Origin: Hygrophila difformis
Lineage: Eukaryota; Streptophyta; Magnoliopsida; Lamiales; Acanthaceae
Reading direction: 5' to 3'
NCBI GenBank assembly: GCA_030278955.1
Contig: JAOANR010000009.1
Coordinates: 37,326,148 to 37,390,147 of the forward strand
Length of the DNA: 64,000 bases
The position numbers and the translations under genes were made by a program. This document shows positions 56,442 through 64,000 of this stretch, piece after piece (position 1 is the first letter of the stretch; the number at the start of each line of letters is the position of its first letter). The notes below the pieces were generated by a model that saw only the letters and a program-made list of their open reading frames with translations, was not told where the DNA came from and made no database searches.

Positions 56442-59400
56442 TCCCAGTATAAAGCGGTGATCGAATGCCAGAAACAAAAGATCACCCTGTCGAAAAGTAG
56501 GGGAAAGAGAGTTATCTTTTACTCTTAGCCCCCTAAGAGGAGCAACAAAATCGTTAGTGCCCTCAAACTAAGTAACTTGATGCGTAAGGAGTATGAGCTA
56601 TATGCGTGCTACGTGCACAACCTTGAGGCGGAAGAGAACAAGGTTGACAGCATACCAGTGGTAAGAGAATACCCGGATGTGTTTCCTGAAGACATCCCGG
56701 GCATGCCACCTGAGCGAGATCTTGAATTCACGATAGATCTCATTCCGGGAACCGAGCCTGTCTCAAAAGCTCCGTACCGGATGGCACCAATGGAAATGAA
56801 AGAGTTAAAGGAACAACTCGAGGAGCTACTGCAGAGAGGATACATAAGACCGAGAACTTCCCCATGGGGAGCACCAGTTTTATTTGTTAAGAAGAAAGAC
56901 GGAGGATTACGTCTTTGCATAGACTATCGGGGATTGAACCAAGTGACCATCAAGAATAAGTACCCTCTGCCGAGAATTGAGGATCTATTTGATCAACTGA
57001 AGGGAGCTTCAGTATTCTCGAAGATCGACTTACAATCTGGGTATCACCAGTTGAGAATCGCCGAGAAAGACATTCCGAAGACGACGTTTCGAACTCGATA
57101 TGGCCACTACGAATTCACAGTGTTATCCTTTGGGTTAACAAATGCTCCAGCAATGTTCATGAACCTCATGAACAATGTATTTCGAGAACTGTTAGATCAG
57201 TGTGTAGTGGTGTTCATTGATGACATCCTGATCTACTCGAAGAGCGAGGAAGAGCATGCCCAGCACTTGCACCAAGTGTTAGGGACCTTGCGAAAGAATC
57301 AATTATACGGCAAGTTGTCCAAATGCGATTTTTGGTTGAAGGAGGTAGCATTTCTTGGACACATAGTATTCGCTGATGGAGTTTCAGTGGATCCGGCAAA
57401 AGTTTCTGCCGTGACAGAATGGGAAGCCCCAAAGAGCCCAACTGAGATAAGGAGTTTCCTGGGATTAGCCGGGTACTATAGACGGTTCATGAAGGATTTT
57501 TCGAAAATCGCACAACCTTTAACCCAGCTACTGAAGAAGGGAGTAAAATACGGGTGGACAGAGGCGTGTGAGACCGCGTTTCAAGAGCTGAAGAAACGAC
57601 TCACAACCACACCCGTATTGACACTACCATCAGAGAATGGTGACTTCGAAGTTTACAGCGATGCTCCGAAGGAAGGTTTAGGTTGTGTCTTGATGCAAGA
57701 CTCGAAGGTCGTTGCATATGCATCACGCCAACTGAAACCTCACGAGGAAAATTATCCGACACACGACCTGGAGTTGGCAGCGGTCGTTTTCGCTCTAAAG
57801 ATATGGAGACATTATCTTTACGGGCGAAAGTGTTAAATGTTCACCGACCACAAGAGCTTGAAATATATATTCACTTAGAAGGACTTAAATTTGAGACAGC
57901 GAAGGTGGTTGGAACTTATTAAAGATTCTGATTTGGAAATATCCTACCATGAGGGGAAGGCGAATGTGGTAGCCGATGCCCTAAGCCGAAAAACCCAACT
58001 TGTGACAAACTCGTTGGTAATTCCGCCGGCATTGTACTTGGATTTGGCAAGATTGAATTTGGAACTTGTGCAACCAGGCACAGTGAGTGACATGATCAAT
58101 GCCATGATCGTAGAAACTCCAATATTTGACGAGATTAGGCTCGCTCAACCGGGCGACGCGAAATTGGAGAGGATAAAGGAGTATATTGCCGAGGGCAAGG
58201 CAATAGGATTTGCTATCCATGAGGATGGAAGCATTCGCTTCAAAGGGAGATGGTGTGTGCCTCAAAAGTGTGCCTAGTTGAAGCAAAGGTTGATGAAGGA
58301 AGGGCACAACACACCATATTAATTGCATCCCGGAGGTGACAAACTTTATAAGGACCTGAAAAAGATCTACTGGTGGCCGGGAATGAAAAAGGAAGTGGCA
58401 AACTTCATGGCGAAATGCCTCACCTGCCAAAGGGTTAAGGCAGTGAGACATAAACCCTTAGGACTGATGCAACCACTAGAGATTCCAAGTTGGAATATGG
58501 GATAGCATCTCGATGGACTTTGTCTTGGGATTACCCCGATCACCTAAAGGCATGAACAAGATTTGGGTGATTGTGGATAGGCTAACGAAGACGGCCATAT
58601 TTATCCCGGTGAAGGACACGTGAACTATGGACCAATTGGCCCGAGCCTACATTGATAATGTGGTACGACTACATGGAGTACCACATGACATCATTTCTGA
58701 CAGAGACGGTAGATTTGTCTCTCATTTTTGGACGGAGTTACAAAAAGCTCTCGGTACTCAAATCAAAATGAGCACCGCATTCAACCCAATGACGGATGGA
58801 CAAACCGAGAGAACGATCCAAACACTAGAAGACATGCTGAGAGCATGTGTGTTGGAGTTTAAGGGAAATTGGGAAGCTCATTTACCCTTAATTGAGTTTT
58901 CCTATAACAATAGCAACCATGCTAGCATTGGCATGGCACCTTTCGAGGCGTTGTATGGACGAAAGTGCCGAAGCCCGTTGAGCTGGGAAGAAATTGATAA
59001 GTCTGTGTAGTGGGACCACAACTTGTCGAAGAAATGGCTCAACAGATAAAGGTTATTCAAGGGAAAATGAAAGCCGCTCAAGACCATCAGAAGGGTTATG
59101 CTGACGTGAGACGACGAGACCTAGAATTTCAAGTGGGAGATAGGGTCATGCTAAAGATATCACCCATGAAGGGGGTGATGCGCTTTGGCAAACGAGGAAA
59201 GTTGAGTCCTCGATACATAGGACCTTACGAGATTCTAGAACGAGTCGGAAATTTGGCCTACCGATTGGCTTTACCGCCACAATTAGATCGAGTCCATAAT
59301 GTCTTCCATGTCTCACAACTTAAGAAATATGTGCCAGACCCGACAATGTACTTAAACCGGAAGTAATCGAACTCGATGAGGATCTGACTTATGAAGAAGT

Positions 59401-59578
59401 CCCAGTGCGAATTCTAGACGCTAAGGAGCGAATAACGAGGAATAAAACTGTCAAGATGGTCAAGGTTCTTTGGTCGAACCATGAAAGCGAGACAACAACA
59501 TGGGAGTTAGAATCGGACATGAGGGAACGCTATCCGACACTGTTCCAAACCGAGACCGACACAATTATGGGGACATAA
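56442..59578 (+). pseudogene. pol: G1 pol: RT-RNase H-integrase-chromodomain, broken
   Basis: Resumes the protease end, then [34 protein letters not shown], with intact FIDD ([13 protein letters not shown], near 57220). RNase H has [13 protein letters not shown]. Stops at 57834-57836 and 57876-57878 sit where G2 has Arg and Gln; others lie at 58275, 58320 and 58621 (Trp in G2). Frameshifts occur near 58497, 59009 and 59346. Integrase motifs CLTCQ, SDRDGRFVSHFW and DGQTERTIQ are present. The chromodomain (YEEVPVRILDAKERI to TWELESDMRERYP, 59391-59535) is readable to TAA 59576-59578. Chromodomains steer integration to modified chromatin. Confidence 0.88.
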
Positions 59579-59822
59579 CTGCAATCTTAAGGGGGAGAGG
59601 ATGTCACAACGTGCATTTTCCGTACATTTTGTAACCAAACAAATTCAAATTATTTTGAACTACGTTATGGCTTGATCCCTTCACAAGGTACGTAGGCAGC
59701 TTAGAAGTTTTAATTCTAAGTTCAGTCAAAAAATAATAAAACAAACAAAAGGATTCGTTCCTAACACGAGAAAAGCCGAAACACAACTTCGAGGACGAAG
59801 TTGATTCTTAAGGAGGGTAGAC
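59579..59822 (+). other. G1 3' leader: hairpin and purine tract
   Basis: Upstream purine tract aagggggagagg followed by tgtcacaacg (about 59588-59612); conserved block gaactacgttatggcttgat (59659); hairpin arms CAACTTCG (59784-59791) and CGAAGTTG (59796-59803); working purine tract aaggagggtagac ending at 59822. Confidence 0.8.
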
Positions 59823-62420
59823 TGTAATACCCGAGAATTTTGCAACATAAAATAAATAAACAAACAAAATAAATAAATAACATAAATAAACAATAAACAA
59901 AACAATAACAATAAATAAACATAATAAATGAATAAGCATAATACATAGACAAGGAAATGAGAAATGGAATTTAATTTAAGAAGGAATTAAATTTTTAATA
60001 CCCGTGAAACCAAAGATAAATTAATCAAATAAATTGTACAAGGGAACCCGACACTAATGGACTCGAGAGTTCGAGGCCAATATTAAATCTAGACCCGAGT
60101 AAGAATTTAGATAGGGAATAGGAACCCGAAAATATCCCGGAAATCCGAATCCGGGAACATAGAATGATAGAAGTCGAAAGAGAGGAGGAAATGCCCGACG
60201 GATCGCACGACCCGCCCGGACCGAAGTCCAGGCGTGGACCGCGTGGTGGTCGCGCAGTGTTTCAACAAACGGCGTGCCAACCCCGCGCCGGATGACAGAT
60301 ACGCCCGTTGCGAGATTTTCTCGCCCGAATCCAGATTTTCCGAGTTCGGTTGCTCACCTTGCGGCTCAAGACTCACCGAGGCCGACTTGGGACGTCCCCT
60401 AGGTCCCTTACATCTATAAATAGTCATCCTACTCGATCCCGAATCCCTTTTCAAACTCTTCATACTCTCTATACGTTCGAACCCTAATCCCGGAAGTCGT
60501 CGAAGGCACGAAACCAAGAGAGGACTGCTTTGGACGAATTCAGAGTCTTCTAACGTTGTGGTAAGTTCTGATCCACTAGTTCTTTTACGTTCTTGATTCA
60601 AAACGAATCCTAAACTCAATCTCTTTCTTCTCTACACCCCGAACCGGATCTAGAACGAAGAACCCGACGAATGGAGGAGATAAACGGTGGACTGGAAGCC
60701 ACGCCTCCGAATCAACGAGCCGGGACGATCACAAATCAGTAAGTTAATCTTAATATGGTTTTGGGCGAATTAAAACACACCTAACATAACGATCTAATCA
60801 AGAAACCTAAAATCTGTCAACACGAAGAAAACCCACGGCGCAGCGTTCTTGGACGATTTTTCCGAACCCTTAAACCTATTCAAACGAGAAAACTTAAAAC
60901 ACGAAAAATGTTCCTAAGACATAGTACTAAATACTTTAAAAATTTCATAATTTTTCATTGAGTTTTGATATCTGAAATCGACTCCAAACAGAACTATTTT
61001 AAACTTAGATCTTGAAATCTTGACAGAATTTTAGTCCAAACTTGTAGACGTTTTTGACAATAGATCTAGACTGATTCAGAACTTTAGTCGAACATGAAAG
61101 TTGTAGAAATATGTCTTATGTATCTCCCTGTAAAATGTCATCAAATTTGAAGTTAGTTTGCTATGGTAGATCTTAAAATCTTGAAACTGATGTGTTGAAA
61201 CTCGGACAGATTGTCATCCTGTTAAAGATTGACGTTTTTCACTTACTTCCGTATCTCATATCGAAAAACTTAAAACATGAAACTTGTTCATCTCTGTGTT
61301 TTCGAGTCACTGGTCAAACTTCAGAATTCTTTGACTTAAAACCGATTTTAAATAAATTTTGAAGTAAACTGTGGTTTTGACTAAGTCAAATCTTGAAATT
61401 TTGTTGAAACGGTGAAATTAGCCTTTATGGTTTAAACGAGTAGAAAACTCTTTTGAAATAAATGTATGAAATCTGAATTTAGGAAATCCCCTTACAAACT
61501 TGATCAATTAAAATTAGGGGGTGAGTGCTCTGCAGGGTGCCCTCCTAACGATTCACTTCGTGCCTTTATAGACGATGGTGACCCGCGCGAAATTTTGAGA
61601 TATGTTGCCAAAACGGCATGAGATATATGGCCTACACTCTCGTGAATATCCATATGGGTTTCCCGAGGCTCCGGAGTGGTACTAGGTATGACAGATACAG
61701 CTGCGGCCGCCGGGCTACCGGCTAAACTTGACGAGATTGCGATGCAATCGTGAGATACTTGAAATACTAAATCTTGGGTGTAATGGGGATAGTTAAAATA
61801 TTTATTTATTGTCCATTTAAATTATTAAATGCTTTATTTAAATTAATTATGGGTTTTATTTGAATTATGCTAAATGTGGTATTAATTAGAGCCATGAATT
61901 AATTATGCAAGTTGGATTGTTAATTAAATTAAATTGTTTATGAATTATTATCATGCTTTTATTTAAATATTAATTAATGGCTTTGAAACCCCACGATCAT
62001 GTATGTATTAACTTACTCATCAAGTTGTGCTGACCAAACCATTTATTTCTTTTTTTCTTTACAGAGTATGTGGAATGAGCATGAGCACGTATATGCATGG
62101 GGGAAATATTTTGGGAAACTTTATATTTTAAATTCTTGCATTAGACTATAGTATAAACGAGCCTGTTTAACCCGTGTTTTGGCCATGTTAGCCCTATTTA
62201 CATTTTCCGCTGCAATATTTATACTTAGATACTATTATTCCGCTGCATTATAATATTTATTTTGAATTTATATTAAATGGGCTACTTGAATGGTTTTAAA
62301 TATTTTAAATACTGTAATACCTAGCCTTGCATCTCTTTAGTAAGCTCAGAGAAACCGTGTCTTACTAGGGAGGTGTGGCGGTGACATCCGACCTGGGTGA
62401 CCAAAAACCGGAGTGTTACA
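59823..62420 (+). repeat. G1 3' LTR
   Basis: 2598 bp. TATA 60415-60421, donor-like sites 60561 and 60739, branch CTGAC 62030-62034, acceptor AG 62063-62064, U5 hairpin arms TAGTAAG (62338-62344) and CTTACTA (62361-62367). Confidence 0.92.
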
Positions 62421-62425
62421 GTTTT

Positions 62426-62590
62426 GAACTACGTCATGGCTTGATCCCTTCATAGGGTACGCAGGCAGCTTAGAAATTTTAATTCTAAGTTCAGTCAAAA
62501 AATAATAAAATAAACAAAGAATCCTAACTTAGCTCGAGAAAAGCCAAAACACAACTTCGAGGACGAAGTTGATTCTTAAGGAGAGAAGAC
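62426..62590 (+). other. G2 3' leader, right part
   Basis: Continues 42033. Conserved block gaactacgtcatggcttgat, hairpin arms 62552-62559 and 62564-62571, purine-rich aaggagagaagac up to the LTR. Confidence 0.8.
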
Positions 62591-64000
62591 TGTAATACCG
62601 GAGAATTTTGCAACATAAAATAAATAAGTAAATAATAAATAAATACAATAAATAAATAAACATAGTAAATAAATAAAGAATCATGGGAGATGAGAAAGGG
62701 AATTTAATCCAAGAAAGAATTAAAGTTTAAGATAATTTAATTAAATAAATGGTCCCAAGATAACCCAAAAAAATGGACTCATGACTCGGACCATAAAATA
62801 ATTAAGGTCCACATAAAAACTTAAATAAGAATTTGAAGCCCAAAGATTAGCCGAAAAGCGGAGCCCAAGAAGATAGGAGGATAGAAGTCCGAAAGAGATG
62901 AGAAAAGGCCCGACGGATCGCACGACCCAGCCCGGACCGAAGTCCAGGCGGTGGCCGCGCGGGGCAAAGGCTATTGCCGCACCAACCCCGCGCCAGTAGG
63001 CAGCAACAAGCCAAGCAAGATTTACTCGCCCGATTCCGGATTTTTCGACTTCGTTTGCTCACCTTGCGGCCCAAGACTCCTTGTAACAGATCTTGGACGT
63101 CTCCTAGGTCCCTAAATCTATAAATACTCGTTCCCCTCGACCCCGTACGTTTTTCAAACTCCTCACAATCTCTATATGTTATCAAACTCGAATCCCAGAG
63201 TCGTCGGAGGCACGAAGGTAAGAGAGGAGACTGAGTTGGACGAAAATCCGAAGACTCCCGTCGTCGTGGTAAGATCTTGTCCATTCTTTTCCATCCACGA
63301 TTCGAAAACGAATCCTAACTTGATCCTTCTTCTATTCTACACCCCGATCCGGATCTAGAACGCAGATCCCGACGAATATAGGAGGCAAATGGTGAACTGG
63401 AAGCCACGCCTACGAATCGAAGAGCCGGATCATCCATAATCTTGTAAGTTAACCTTACTCTGGTTTGGGAGAATTAAAATACACCCGACATAAAGATCTA
63501 ATCAAGAACTCTAAAATCTGTCGATACGAGAAACCCTACGGTTGCAGCGATCTTGCGTGAATTTTTCGAACCTTAAAAACTGATCAAACAAAGAAACTTA
63601 AAACACCGAAAAACGTTCCTAAGACATTGATCTCAATTGTGTAAAAATTTCGGAATTTTTCGTTGAGTTTTGCTATCTAAAATCTGTCTCGAACAAAACT
63701 GTTCTAAACTTAGATCTTGAACATTGGCAGAATCTTGGTCCGAATTTGAGGTAGAGTTTGACACTAGATCTAGGCCAAGTTAGAACTTGCATTGAATAGG
63801 AAACTTGTAGATCTATATCTTATGTATCTTCCTGTAAAATTTCATCGAATTTGGAGTTTGTTTGCTATGGTAGATTTTGAAATTATGAAACTGATGTTGT
63901 GAAATTCGGACAGATTAATATTCTGATGAAAAACTATATTTTTGACTTGTTTCCTTAACTCCGATCGAAAAACTTAAAACACGAAACTTGTTCATCTATG
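62591..64000 (+). repeat. G2 3' LTR (runs off the window)
   Basis: Starts tgtaataccggagaattttgc and is nearly identical to 23281 onward. TATA 63119-63125; donor-like sites 63269 and 63444. The rest of the LTR and the second target duplication of G2 lie beyond the window. The left flank of G2 is aggac. Confidence 0.88.

Larger units (their letters stand above)
42034..62420 (+). mobile_element. G1: Tekay-type chromovirus with ORF0 (contains N1)
   Basis: LTR element inserted in the 3' leader of G2 with duplication gtttt (42029-42033 and 62421-62425). 5' LTR 42034-44642, 3' LTR 59823-62420, primer site 44646-44657. Order: ORF0, gag, protease, [N1 insertion], RT, RNase H, integrase, chromodomain, hairpin, purine tract. 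It is the most complete Tekay-type element here, disabled by about ten stops and a few frameshifts. Without N1 it is about 11.4 kb. The LTR text around 42400-42520 is GC-rich, with cgcgcgg blocks upstream of TATA. Confidence 0.93.

Overview
The window is a block of flowering-plant (probably eudicot) nuclear DNA built almost entirely from nested transposable elements. The evidence is Copia and Gypsy retrotransposons with tRNA-Met-type primer sites, a plant L1 LINE with a C-terminal RNase H, Stowaway-type MITEs, a CACTA transposon and a hAT-like foldback. No intact host protein gene, rRNA or tRNA gene was recognised. Host-derived coding sequence survives only as broken exon copies of an Obg-like ATPase (OLA1/YchF) and a RIO2 kinase.

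Left third (1-6857): a Copia-like LTR remnant, a MITE end, and then a very young minus-strand Copia element (1242-5667). Its LTRs differ only in an AT-repeat length. It has a perfect target duplication and an open pol frame but no gag. AT-rich intergenic DNA follows.

Middle (6858-23269): a non-autonomous CACTA element (6858-22722) carrying exon fragments of OLA1 and RIO2. A full-length L1 LINE (7910-19427) is inserted in it, and the LINE in turn carries a 4.77 kb single LTR (11534-16300) with TG/CA ends and a GTTAG duplication. That LTR holds about thirty copies of the palindrome AATTCGAATT in two clusters. A Stowaway MITE lies at 19731-19990, and a GATCC-rich hAT-like foldback touches the right CACTA end.

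Right part (23281-64000): a Russian doll of Tekay/Del-type chromoviruses. G2 (starts 23281, 3' LTR runs off the window) has G3 (25687-37745) in its 5' LTR. G3 has a minus-strand relative, R1 (27775-31289), in its own 5' LTR. G2 carries G1 (42034-62420) in its 3' untranslated region, and G1 carries the CRM-like element N1 (47413-56436, minus strand) between protease and reverse transcriptase. Each insertion was placed by a 5 bp duplication: tttaa (G3), ggttc (R1), gtttt (G1) and ggttg (N1).

The elements are complementary wrecks. G3 keeps gag but has lost pol. G2 keeps pol but has lost most of gag. G1 is nearly complete but has stops. N1 is frameshifted. The most interesting signals are in non-coding LTR parts: palindrome arrays flanking promoters in two unrelated families, a minisatellite of tRNA B-box-like motifs in the G3 LTRs, a U5 hairpin with a compensatory base-pair change, an apparent conserved intron inside the Tekay-type LTRs, and an extra coiled-coil ORF upstream of gag. 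All comparisons were made by eye.
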